Below, piece by piece: positions 56,743 through 64,000 of a DNA stretch of 64,000 nt; position 1 is the first letter of the stretch; the number at the start of each line of letters is the position of its first letter. Source of the DNA: Planctomycetia bacterium (GTDB lineage Bacteria > Planctomycetota > Planctomycetia > Pirellulales > JACPPG01); NCBI GenBank assembly GCA_016191115.1, contig JACPPG010000032.1, forward strand, positions 35,280 to 99,279, given 5' to 3'. A program made the position numbers and the translations under genes. Below the pieces are notes generated by a model. That model was not told the origin of the DNA and did not search any database. It saw only the letters and a program-made list of their open reading frames with translations.

Positions 56743-57639
56743 CTATCTACGTCTCGCCCTGCGTCTGGCAAGCAAAGCTAGCCCTACCGCTCCCAGCCCA
56801 GCTAATGCCAGTGTGGAAGGTTCGGGTATGGATGCCGTGGCCACGACCTGCCCCAAGAAATATCCGGTCACGGTTGATGCCCCCGCATCGAAGGCAAATG
56901 GCAGGAGCAACGGCAATGTGAGCGTTCGGAGGTTGCCACCGTTATTGGCGATCGATGCCGGTGGCAAGGGATTTCCAAAGCCGTTCTGCTGGAGTGGAAT
57001 TCCGTTGGTCGTATCGAAAGAATCCGTTAGACCGGCACCCAGCAACACGGCATTCGTGACGTCGAGTGCCGTCACCACATCCGTGACGCCCGTATTGGGA
57101 ATCGTCGATGCGAAAAGGCCGCCATTCGTATTTACCCCAATCGCGCCACTGAGGATGCCATACAACACTTGGTCGAGCGTGGAGAGGCCCAATTGGCCGA
57201 AGCCGAGTCCAATGTTGACAAGGATCTGGTTCCCGTAGTCCTGGGGAACAGCGTTCGTGTTCGTGAACGCCGTGCCGTTCCAGGAAGCCGGGTCGGGCCG
57301 CCAAGTGCCCGAATTGAGCCCAGAGATCGCCGAGCCCGGATCGAAGGAGATCGAGCCCAACGTGTCCGACACGACCGTCGTATTGATCGTCCCGGTCAGG
57401 GGTGACGTGTTGCCCTGGTTCCAGACTGAAGCGCTTCCGGACTGGTTCCTGACGCGGATCGGGAAGGCCAGCGTCGAGTTGATCTGGGCCGTCTGATCCG
57501 GAATCGACAGCGACAGAAAACTCTGCGAGCTGTCGATCGTCCACCCGACGCTCGCCGGGTACGCCTGGGCGATACTTGCCGCGGACACCATTCCGCAGGC
57601 GGCCGCAACGGCCAAGAGATGTGTTAGTCTGAATTTCAT
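56743..57639 (-). CDS. PEP-CTERM sorting-domain protein 1
   Basis: This 298-residue exported protein has a signal peptide at ~1-25 (MKFRLTHLLAVAAACGMVSA). The Ser/Thr/Asn/Gly-rich mature part includes GWTIDSSQSFLSLSIPDQ, WRPDPASWNGTAFTNT and no Cys. The C-terminus is a classic PEP-CTERM signal (IPEPSTLALAGLGAVGLALL then RRRARRR), read by an exosortase. It is clearly paralogous to the protein at 58148 over its full length. The 5' context AAGGAGCCGCTAATGA is shared with it. Such proteins are surface or matrix components, and no exosortase gene is in the window. Confidence 0.9.
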   Translation of the reverse strand: MKFRLTHLLAVAAACGMVSAASIAQAYPASVGWTIDSSQSFLSLSIPDQTAQINSTLAFPIRVRNQSGSASVWNQGNTSPLTGTINTTVVSDTLGSISFDPGSAISGLNSGTWRPDPASWNGTAFTNTNAVPQDYGNQILVNIGLGFGQLGLSTLDQVLYGILSGAIGVNTNGGLFASTIPNTGVTDVVTALDVTNAVLLGAGLTDSFDTTNGIPLQQNGFGNPLPPASIANNGGNLRTLTLPLLLPFAFDAGASTVTGYFLGQVVATASIPEPSTLALAGLGAVGLALLARRRARRR

Positions 57640-57761
57640 TAGCGGCTCCTTGAAGTTGACAGCGAAAAAGTTCTGGATGAGTTCCTCAACGAAAGTTCTG
57701 GCCAATGTTCTTGCGAGGGTGATGTACTCCTTCGTTAAGCACCAGCTTCAGCACCAGTTCC

Positions 57762-57929
57762 CTATGCGAAACGTGCCACCAGTCGTGGAGCCAACCGCGC
57801 GGGGTCGCGCAAGGCGGGAACACGATTGGGACCGTGGAAGAATGACGGAGCGAGAGAGAGGGCCGAGACGGCCACAAGCGCATCGGCGAATGCCGATTTC
57901 GAGGAAGCAACGCAATGATTCGTCGTCAC
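57762..57929 (-). pseudogene. Relict signal-peptide start of a PEP-CTERM-like gene
   Basis: A GTG at 57929 is preceded by AAAGGAGCCGCCA, the same leader as the two PEP-CTERM genes on either side. The 55 codons encode a signal-peptide-like stretch (ASSKSAFADALVAVSALSLA) and then Pro/Arg-rich sequence to a stop at 57762. No sorting signal follows. It looks like the decayed front of a former family member. The alternative is a chance frame beside a duplicated leader, or a small secreted peptide. Confidence 0.4.
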
Positions 57930-58076
57930 TGGCGGCTCCTTTGTGCTTGGTTCTCGCTTGTTAAAGCTCGCCAAATCGACGAGCGCGGGATGGACCGCTT
58001 TGTCCACCACAACAGGGTATAGTGTAACTGCCGCAAAACCCTCGTCAACAAAAAAGTTCGCGAAATCCTAAAAGTC

Positions 58077-58115
58077 GTTATGCCCCGCAGCCGTCGGACG
58101 GCTGCGGGGCATAAC
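58077..58115 (-). terminator. Long perfect hairpin, terminator of PEP-CTERM gene 2
   Basis: GTTATGCCCCGCAGCCGT and ACGGCTGCGGGGCATAAC form 18 perfect pairs around a 3-base loop, just past the minus-strand stop codon at 58148. The minus-strand tail is only modestly T-rich (GACTTTTAGG). The plus-strand side is TTGTTTTCC. The region 57930-58147 holds no other feature I can support. Confidence 0.8.
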
Positions 58116-58147
58116 TTGTTTTCCTCATTGATCTTAGGAGAATCGGC

Positions 58148-59005
58148 TCACCTTCGCCGCGCCGTGCGACGGCGTAAGAGGGCGATGGCGATCGCCCCCC
58201 CACCCAAGAGCACGAAGGTCGTAGGCTCTGGCACGGTCGCGGTGGCCACGATCAGACCGGTCACCTGGCCGTTGACGATCGTCCCGTTAAGGTCGATCGC
58301 TAGCGGCAAGTTCAAGGCCCCGGTCAGCTTCCGATTACCACCGCCAAGGTTGGCGATCGTCCATAGACCGTCGGCATTGAGCTGCGTTGCCCCGACCGGT
58401 CCGCTGGCACGGGCATCGGGCAACCCGAGCGACGACAACACGCTGTCGAACTCGAGCGAGGCCGAGGCGAGGCCGAAGTTCTCGGCGGTGCCGGAGAACG
58501 TCCCCGCCGCGATGGGTATGACACCACTGTTCAGCTCATAGAACACATTGGCGATCGACAGGAAGGCGGCGTCCAAGAAGACGAGCACCTGTGCCTGCAC
58601 TTTCGATCCGAAGACTGCCGGCGCGAAAGCGGTGTTGGTGTACGCCGTCCCGTTCCAGCTTGCCGGGTCCGGGCGATAGTTGCCCGAGTTGAGCCCCAAC
58701 ATGTTGCTCTGACCAGCGAGGAACTGGATCGTACCGTTATCGATGTAATTGGTGTCGATCGTGCCCCCCATGAAGGCCTTGTTACCCGCGTTCCAGGTCG
58801 AGGCGGAGCCCGTCTGATTGCGGATCCGGACGGTCAGACTGGTGGTGTTGTTGACCTGGACCGACTGCTGGGGGATCGCCAGTTGCACGAAGCTCTGGGT
58901 CGAGTCGATCGTCCAGGACACCGGGGCGGCCTGTGCCGCGGTGGCTGCAAGAAGCAGCGCGCCGATCGCGGCAAAGGCGGATGCGTGTCTCGATGTAAGG
59001 GTCAT
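58148..59005 (-). CDS. PEP-CTERM sorting-domain protein 2
   Basis: The protein has 285 residues. The signal peptide (MTLTSRHASAFAAIGALLLA, cleavage near AQA-APV) leads into VSWTIDSTQSFVQLAIPQQS and a Ser/Gly/Asn-rich body. The end is the sorting signal VPEPTTFVLLGGGAIAIALL plus RRRTARRR. It is collinear with the protein at 56743: WTIDS(S/T)QSF, RIRNQTGSAS, NYRPDPASWNGTAYTNT and GLNSG match. ATG 59005 is fixed by AAGGAGCCGCTAATGA. The terminator at 58077 follows. Confidence 0.9.
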   Translation of the reverse strand: MTLTSRHASAFAAIGALLLAATAAQAAPVSWTIDSTQSFVQLAIPQQSVQVNNTTSLTVRIRNQTGSASTWNAGNKAFMGGTIDTNYIDNGTIQFLAGQSNMLGLNSGNYRPDPASWNGTAYTNTAFAPAVFGSKVQAQVLVFLDAAFLSIANVFYELNSGVIPIAAGTFSGTAENFGLASASLEFDSVLSSLGLPDARASGPVGATQLNADGLWTIANLGGGNRKLTGALNLPLAIDLNGTIVNGQVTGLIVATATVPEPTTFVLLGGGAIAIALLRRRTARRR

Positions 59006-59138
59006 TAGCGGCTCCTTGCTACAAAAACTGGTGATGCGTTGCGAGTTGCTGCACGGTGCGGACATGGTCGATTTCGGATTCAACATCTGTTTACCCCGGA
59101 ACGTGCATTCAGGTTTCGCGGAATAGTCGGAAAAAGCT

Positions 59139-60167
59139 TTACGAGGGACGCCGGCGCCGGGACCACGCTGCCATGCCACCGATTGCGCACGCTATCACGG
59201 CAAGCGCGCCCGTTGCTGGCTCCGGCAGCGCGGTAAACGGCGCGGTGCCTTGAAGTTGGCCCGCGAAGTTCACGTTGAGCCCCAGCAATTGGTCCAAGGC
59301 GTCTCCCGGCACCACGTCGAAGTCGATTGGCACGGTGAGGACCCAGTTGGCTGCCACGTGCGCCAAACTACCATTGGTCGCCTGATTGGCCAATTGCAAC
59401 CCGGCAAGATCGAGCGAGAACCCCGTCGAAAGGTTGATCTTGAAGCCCGTGATGAAGTTCCCCGAACCGGTCACGCTGAGCGGGATCGTGGGGGGCAACT
59501 GCGTGGCTAACGTCTGAAGGATCGCCAGATTGACGAAATGCGTAACCACATCGGGCGAGGCGATGACGGCGGCCAGATTCACGTCGACCGTTCCGGTAGG
59601 CAGGATCGTCAACTGCGAGGCGTCGAACGCACCGCCGCTAGCAGGGATGCCACCGGTGTTTTGCAGGTCGAGACGGACGTTCCGCAGCGCCGTGTCCACC
59701 TTGAACGAGTCCAGCGTCCCGAGGTTCACTGTGCCCACGTTGGGAATGTCGATCGGCGGAATCGGCTGCCCGACGGGTGCGGAGAAAGTGGCGCCATAGT
59801 CGGCGATATCGGAGCCGGCCAGGCCGCCAATCGCCGGCGAGAGCTTCGAGGAAAACTGCGCCGCGTCCGCGTTGCTGCCACCGGGGAAAGCGATCGGGGG
59901 CAGAACAAGATTCGTGAGAACCGTGCCCGAGTACTTCGACGTCAAACTGCCCGATTTCTGGGGGCCGCCGGTGACCGTGCCGGTCAGATTCGACAGGTCG
60001 AACGTGGCGGCGATGCTACTTTGGGCGGGAGTGAGCGTGAAGCTGACCGGAAGAGCGGCCGCTGGGCGTGCGAAAAGGCACGCTACTGAAAAGACCAATG
60101 CACTGGCCAGGTAATGGCGCGCTGCCGTACGCCGGCGCGCGGATGGATCATCTTTAGTCAGGCTCAT
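59139..60167 (-). CDS. PEP-CTERM sorting-domain protein 3
   Basis: This protein has 342 residues. The N-terminus ([20 protein letters not shown] then ASALVFSVACLFARPAAA) is a long Arg-rich signal peptide. The body is rich in Gly, Ser, Asn and Leu and begins LPVSFTLTPAQSSIAATFDL. The C-terminal sorting signal is LPEPATGALAVIACAIGGMA then RRRRPS. It is a more distant relative of the two genes downstream. The start context CGCTAATGA is partly shared. It is 133 bases upstream of gene 2 on the same strand, so the pair may be cotranscribed. Confidence 0.88.
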   Translation of the reverse strand: MSLTKDDPSARRRTAARHYLASALVFSVACLFARPAAALPVSFTLTPAQSSIAATFDLSNLTGTVTGGPQKSGSLTSKYSGTVLTNLVLPPIAFPGGSNADAAQFSSKLSPAIGGLAGSDIADYGATFSAPVGQPIPPIDIPNVGTVNLGTLDSFKVDTALRNVRLDLQNTGGIPASGGAFDASQLTILPTGTVDVNLAAVIASPDVVTHFVNLAILQTLATQLPPTIPLSVTGSGNFITGFKINLSTGFSLDLAGLQLANQATNGSLAHVAANWVLTVPIDFDVVPGDALDQLLGLNVNFAGQLQGTAPFTALPEPATGALAVIACAIGGMAAWSRRRRPS

Positions 60168-60595
60168 TAGCGTGTCCCCTGCTGCATCCTCGGTGTTCGC
60201 TCGCGGCCGGCCGGCGGAACCCCGCGTCCGCCACTGGACTAGCCCAAAGGGCCGCGATGTTTGCCTCGCAGATCGCTACCGAGCGGCGAATGTCCGCCAC
60301 GCGCCAGAACTGGTAGCGCCCCTTAATACCCAACAAAAGGCCCAAGGTAGTCAAGGAATGCGGATATTGCCAGCAAAAACCCGGAAAATCTTTGTCGACA
60401 CCGGGAATCGCCGAGGGCGGCAAGATGGATTCCGCCGCGAGCCGACCGGCTTCCGCGCAAGATACGGTCGCCTTCGCCCTTGGGGCGCTCTGCCGGCTCG
60501 AACGGCCCTCTTGGGCGGGCTCAGATATCAAGTAGGTCCGGCCATTTCCACAAAAATCGGGAGAATTTGCCGCAAGACGCGCCGCAATACCCATC
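60168..60595. other. Gap of 428 bases between GT-C gene and PEP-CTERM 3
   Basis: I see no gene, terminator or clear repeat here. A 146-codon minus-strand frame across it has no family features and unlike codon use. Any promoter of PEP-CTERM gene 3 must lie in this stretch, but no convincing -35/-10 pair stands out. Confidence 0.5.
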
Positions 60596-62293
60596 TTATG
60601 GCGGGGTTGGCGTCCCGGAGCGTGCTGCTGTGGAATCGTTCCCAGTTAAGTTCAGCATCACGCGTGGCGCGTCAATGACTGCCCCCAGCGAATCCATCCG
60701 GTCTCGGCGCACGAAAAGACCTGAACCTGAAGCGGTCCTACCGTACATGCGCGCAAGAAGGCAGTGTATGGCGACATGTTCGTCGGGCCCTTTCGCGACG
60801 GCGTCGAGGGCCGGTTCCCAAAGGACGACGGGGGGGCGGCGCACGCAGTCGTTTATCACGTCGAGCTTCGGACTCTCGATGTCCGCCTGTGCCAGGGTGG
60901 TTGCGAGCCGGGCGAACTGCGTCCAAAAATAGGACGCATCTAGTACGGCGACCGGGTGGTACACGGGGTCGACGAGCACGGTGTCGCCCTGCAGAGCTGA
61001 GCAGACCTGGCGGTACGCTGCCACCTGTTGCGAGAGCTGTAATTCAGGGCGAGTGAGCAAACGGACGTTGTTCATGAGCGTGCGAGCGGGGTACACCCAA
61101 CATAGAGCGACGAGCCCAATAGCTACGGCCCACGCGATTTTTGTCCGCCGCTCCAAGACACACACCAGGACGTACGCGAACAAGACGCACGCGACCGGAA
61201 AGCTCAGTTGGCACGTCGGGAGACTAGGCTCGGTCTCGACGACGACCGCGGAGAGTAAGGCCAACTGGACGATCGCGAGGCGGCGCATGCGCGCGAAGCG
61301 CGGTCGGCACACGAGGTACAGGCTTTCCGCGAGCGAGAGGGCCAGGATGAACTTGCCGGGATGCGGACGGAGATAGGTGAGACGCCCTTGGTCGCCCGGG
61401 CGGTGGAAGTTGACGTACTTGTAGATCCACGTATACGTGTCCGCCGGGCCGACGAGCCATCCGTATAGGGCTAGCGGAATCACGGCGCCAAGCGCCAGGC
61501 CGAGCCACGCGGAACGATTGAGAGACTTGCGCTCAAGTAAAACAAGCAAAACGAGCCCCAGACAGAGGAAGACAATGCGCGGCGAAAAAAAGAGTGCAAT
61601 CCCTGCGCTTCCTGACGCGACGAGTGCATGCGAGAATGCGCGATTCTGCTTCAGGGCTGCTAAATGCCGTGTTCGGGCGCTTTTGCGTGGACAGTCGCTC
61701 CCGCGGCACTCCGCGCCGTTCTCCAGAAGCCGCATCGTACAATACAACGCAGCGAAGGCGAGCGGCATCACGAGTACTTCAGGGCGAATGCACCAGTGGT
61801 GTCTTCGGAGCGTGGTGATGTTGTACGGAATCACGAGCATCGGCGCCACAAGGACTAGGGACAACAAGCCAACATTGCGTGAATAAGCCAGTGTTCCGAT
61901 GCGGGCCAAAACCAGGGCGGTGAGCCACAACGACGCAAGGCAGAGAAGGCGGCCCCAGACGATGATCTCCACGCCAAAATCCGGATCCCAGACAGCGTAT
62001 GCACGCAGCAGATACAGAATTCCTGGCGAATTGTGGTAGAGGAAGTCGTTGAACGGCCTCAATCCCTGTTGGGCAAGCCACGCCGCGTGGCAAAAGTGCA
62101 ACTCGTCGTGTGAGGCCGGAATGACGAACAACTGCCATGTCGCGAACAGGATGGCCACGATGCCCGCAGCAGCCAATCCCCGCGTACGACCGACGTCTGG
62201 GCAGACGCGCGACCGCCGCCAAAGGTTACGCATGAAATCCGCCGACACCCAAATCGTCTCCACGGAGCTTGTTATCCAGCTATAGCGGGTCAC
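60596..62293 (-). CDS. GT-C-type membrane glycosyltransferase-like protein 2
   Basis: This is a polytopic protein of about 545-565 residues with ten or more hydrophobic spans. The first outer loop holds PASHDELHFCHAAWLAQQGL and DFLYHNSPGILYLLRAY, with the acidic residues expected of GT-C polyprenyl-phosphate sugar transferases. The C-terminus is soluble. It is a paralogue of the next gene upstream (62290). A GTG at 62293 overlaps that gene's stop (GTGA), and the alternative ATG 62233 (MRNLWRRS) starts nearer the first span. Donor and acceptor are unknown. The PEP-CTERM proteins nearby could be targets, which is only an inference. Confidence 0.75.
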   Translation of the reverse strand: MTRYSWITSSVETIWVSADFMRNLWRRSRVCPDVGRTRGLAAAGIVAILFATWQLFVIPASHDELHFCHAAWLAQQGLRPFNDFLYHNSPGILYLLRAYAVWDPDFGVEIIVWGRLLCLASLWLTALVLARIGTLAYSRNVGLLSLVLVAPMLVIPYNITTLRRHHWCIRPEVLVMPLAFAALYCTMRLLENGAECRGSDCPRKSARTRHLAALKQNRAFSHALVASGSAGIALFFSPRIVFLCLGLVLLVLLERKSLNRSAWLGLALGAVIPLALYGWLVGPADTYTWIYKYVNFHRPGDQGRLTYLRPHPGKFILALSLAESLYLVCRPRFARMRRLAIVQLALLSAVVVETEPSLPTCQLSFPVACVLFAYVLVCVLERRTKIAWAVAIGLVALCWVYPARTLMNNVRLLTRPELQLSQQVAAYRQVCSALQGDTVLVDPVYHPVAVLDASYFWTQFARLATTLAQADIESPKLDVINDCVRRPPVVLWEPALDAVAKGPDEHVAIHCLLARMYGRTASGSGLFVRRDRMDSLGAVIDAPRVMLNLTGNDSTAARSGTPTPP

Positions 62294-63894
62294 TCTGGCC
62301 TATTCGCTGAAATCGGTGCGCCTTGGAAGCTATCGAAACGCGGATCGGTCGCCACGGCGCGCCCAATCAGGACAAAAAACCGAGTGTCGTCGCCATCGAG
62401 CAACGGGCGGAGGGCGCCGACCACGTCGTTACGAACAAAGAATCCCAGGAAGTGAAAAGTATATTCGCTGGCGAGAAACTTCGTCATCCGGGCAACGCCG
62501 TCATCGTCGTCCGAGACGGCGTACAGCGCCTCGTGCCAAAGGAGCGCGGGACGGTACCGCTCGCAGTCCGCCACAATGTCCAGATGTGGCGTCGTGATGC
62601 CGCTGGCCGCCATGGCACGCTGCCCGTACTGGTACTGGACCCATAGGTAGGACGCGTCCCTGACGGCAATGGGATGGCTCCGGCCGTTCCACAGGACGCG
62701 TTCGTTCGCCAGCGATCGACAAAACGCGTCAAAAACGCTGAGCTGCCGTGACAGCCATACATTTCGGTGCGAGAGTACGTATGGAATCACGGTCGCACCC
62801 CGAAGGGGATATGCCCAGCAGACCCCGACGAGAGAAAGGGCCGCAAGGCGACGGGATGCTTGGCGGCTCCGGCACAGCGTGCATACTGAATGGGCAAAGA
62901 CCAGAACCGCAAATGGAAGGGAGACCTGCCAGGTCGCAAAGTCCGGACGCCGCTCGAGCGCCGTGCCGAGCAGCATGACAACTAGCAGGGTGCTTAGCAT
63001 CCCAAGCGGCTCCTGCCAGCAGCGAGCGGCGTAATACGCGCCTTGAGCGAATGATGCCACGAGAATGAACTTTCCTATACGCTGCCGCAGCATCGCGACG
63101 AGCGTTTGGCCGGGCAATGGGAACGTCGCGTACCGGAGAATCCAGGAGTAAGTAGTGGAAGGACCGATAAGCGCGCCGTACATAAGAAACGCGATCGACG
63201 CGCCGACGAACATACCTGACAGCGCGCGCCGGCTCACGGCGCGTCGATGGCAGACGACAATGAGCGCCAAGGCGAAACAAAGATATGCCATCCGCGGGGA
63301 AACGAAGACCGCGATGCTCATCGCCCCTGACGGAAGAAGACCACTCGCAAACGTTTGGCGGCCGCGATGCTCGATCACGCAATTGAAAGTCGCGTACACC
63401 CCGTATAACGCCAGCGGCATTGCCAGAACTTCAGGCCGAATAATCCAATGAGGGAGGTTGAATGTCACCGCGCGCGTCGGGACGGCGACCAGCGGCACAA
63501 ACAGGATCACTGAAAGGTATCCCACCGCGCGGTCCGCCACCAGGCGGCCGAGTTGCACCAGGAGCCACGCGGTCAACGACAGCGACAATACGCACAGAGC
63601 GCGTCCCCATACAACTACCCACGGGCCGAGGTCCGCGCCGAGGTATGAGGGAATCGAAAGCAGGGGGAAGACGCCCGGCGTGTTGTGGAACAAAAAGTCC
63701 ACATAGGGGGCTTTGCCGTGCCGGCTCAACCATGCGGCATGGCAAAAGTGCAACTCGTCGCCGTGGACGTTCAAAATAAACAGCAGGGGCGACGCGGCCA
63801 CAACGATGGCACATGCAGCCACCCGCAGGGCGTCGACGCCCCGCGAACCAGGGTCGAGGTCAGGGCGATTGCGCCACAATAGGCAATCTGGCAT
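62290..63894 (-). CDS. GT-C-type membrane glycosyltransferase-like protein 1
   Basis: This 534-residue polytopic protein shares with its neighbour the loop LNVHGDELHFCHAAWLSRHG, then DFLFHNTPGVFPLL. Other shared stretches are WIIRPEVLAMPLALYGVY and SPRMAYLCFALALIVVC. The acidic loop after the first span is the usual GT-C catalytic site. It is the first gene of the minus-strand pair. ATG 63894 gives a short cytosolic N-terminus. The sugar and acceptor cannot be told from sequence. A dolichyl-phosphate-mannose-transferase-like family is the nearest description. Confidence 0.75.
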   Translation of the reverse strand: MPDCLLWRNRPDLDPGSRGVDALRVAACAIVVAASPLLFILNVHGDELHFCHAAWLSRHGKAPYVDFLFHNTPGVFPLLSIPSYLGADLGPWVVVWGRALCVLSLSLTAWLLVQLGRLVADRAVGYLSVILFVPLVAVPTRAVTFNLPHWIIRPEVLAMPLALYGVYATFNCVIEHRGRQTFASGLLPSGAMSIAVFVSPRMAYLCFALALIVVCHRRAVSRRALSGMFVGASIAFLMYGALIGPSTTYSWILRYATFPLPGQTLVAMLRQRIGKFILVASFAQGAYYAARCWQEPLGMLSTLLVVMLLGTALERRPDFATWQVSLPFAVLVFAHSVCTLCRSRQASRRLAALSLVGVCWAYPLRGATVIPYVLSHRNVWLSRQLSVFDAFCRSLANERVLWNGRSHPIAVRDASYLWVQYQYGQRAMAASGITTPHLDIVADCERYRPALLWHEALYAVSDDDDGVARMTKFLASEYTFHFLGFFVRNDVVGALRPLLDGDDTRFFVLIGRAVATDPRFDSFQGAPISANRPE

Positions 63895-63972
63895 ACTTCG
63901 GCAATGCGGTGTTGGTGAGCACGAGTAGGGTCTCGCGCGACCGGTGCCGCGCTATTGTCCAGGAGGGATGCC

Positions 63973-64000
63973 ATGACGCGGTTCAGGATGGTGCGGATCG
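63973..64000 (+). CDS. Start of an unidentified gene (partial)
   Basis: AGGAGGG at 63961-63967 is an excellent ribosome-binding site. It stands 5 bases before ATG 63973, which opens MTRFRMVRI and runs off the edge. An earlier ATG at 63968 lies too close to the RBS. It diverges from the GT-C pair. The product cannot be named. Confidence 0.45.

Noticed and set aside
60154..60594. A 146-codon minus-strand frame in the gap before PEP-CTERM gene 3
   Set aside because: No signal peptide, motif or RBS, and codon use unlike neighbours. It also overlaps the start of the PEP-CTERM gene.

Overview
The window is GC-rich chromosomal DNA from what looks like a planctomycete, most likely of the Pirellulales type. 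The signs are a DUF1598-type secreted protein, PEP-CTERM proteins, a kinase-like membrane protein with a secretin-type (STN) tail beside a zinc-ribbon/STN partner, an FHA-GAF-sigma54 regulator, and lpxB (Gram-negative lipid A). The taxonomy is inferred from gene content only. I saw no rRNA, tRNA, CRISPR array or full transposase gene.

Layout. 1-5.8 kb: end of an unknown gene, an MBL-fold hydrolase, a small secreted protein, then minus-strand hisD-hisC-ppa-hisB. 5.8-8.9 kb: an N-terminally truncated threonine aldolase fused to a mobile repeat, glutamate dehydrogenase, and two more repeat copies. 9-14 kb: a pseudokinase/STN membrane protein and its zinc-ribbon/STN neighbour. 14.1-15.3 kb: DAHP synthase preceded by an aromatic-codon leader peptide and terminator. 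15.5-21.4 kb: type II NADH dehydrogenase, 2-oxoglutarate dehydrogenase E1 and E2. 21.5-26 kb: two small proteins and a nucleoside-salvage set (NupC transporter, convergent with deoC-pnp-cdd). 26.2-28.9 kb: a split DNA ligase D (PE-LIG, then POL). 29-33.7 kb: membrane proteins (DUF6159-like, YihY/BrkB, two coupled AI-2E/PerM transporters). 33.8-42 kb: trehalose-from-glycogen genes treZ, treY, treX with BON and GlsB stress proteins. 42-50.7 kb: sigma54 regulator, DUF1598 protein, amino-acid-kinase-fold protein, esterase, dihaem cytochrome c, triple-YHS protein. 51-56.6 kb: lpxB, M50 protease, SGNH hydrolase, FAD oxidoreductase, SDR epimerase. 56.7-64 kb: three PEP-CTERM proteins, a relict of a fourth, two GT-C glycosyltransferases, and the start of one more gene.

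The strongest unexpected signal lies upstream of the DAHP synthase gene. A 25-codon reading frame (14110-14187) contains the run Tyr-Trp-Phe-Trp-Phe-Tyr-Phe. It is followed by mutually exclusive pairings and an intrinsic terminator 54 bp before the gene. This is the architecture of ribosome-mediated attenuation by aromatic amino acids, which I infer from sequence only.

Several repeat families sit between genes. The best defined is a 157-bp element with CAGGGCC ends, a long internal hairpin and 9-11 bp target duplications (three full copies, one truncated, one core only). Others are a GAGGGCGAGGCTCCCGCCGA-type palindrome (six copies), an ATGATGAATGCGGA motif (three sites), and single long hairpins. 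The treXYZ set would turn glycogen-type glucan into trehalose. The deoC-pnp-cdd and NupC genes would import and degrade nucleosides.
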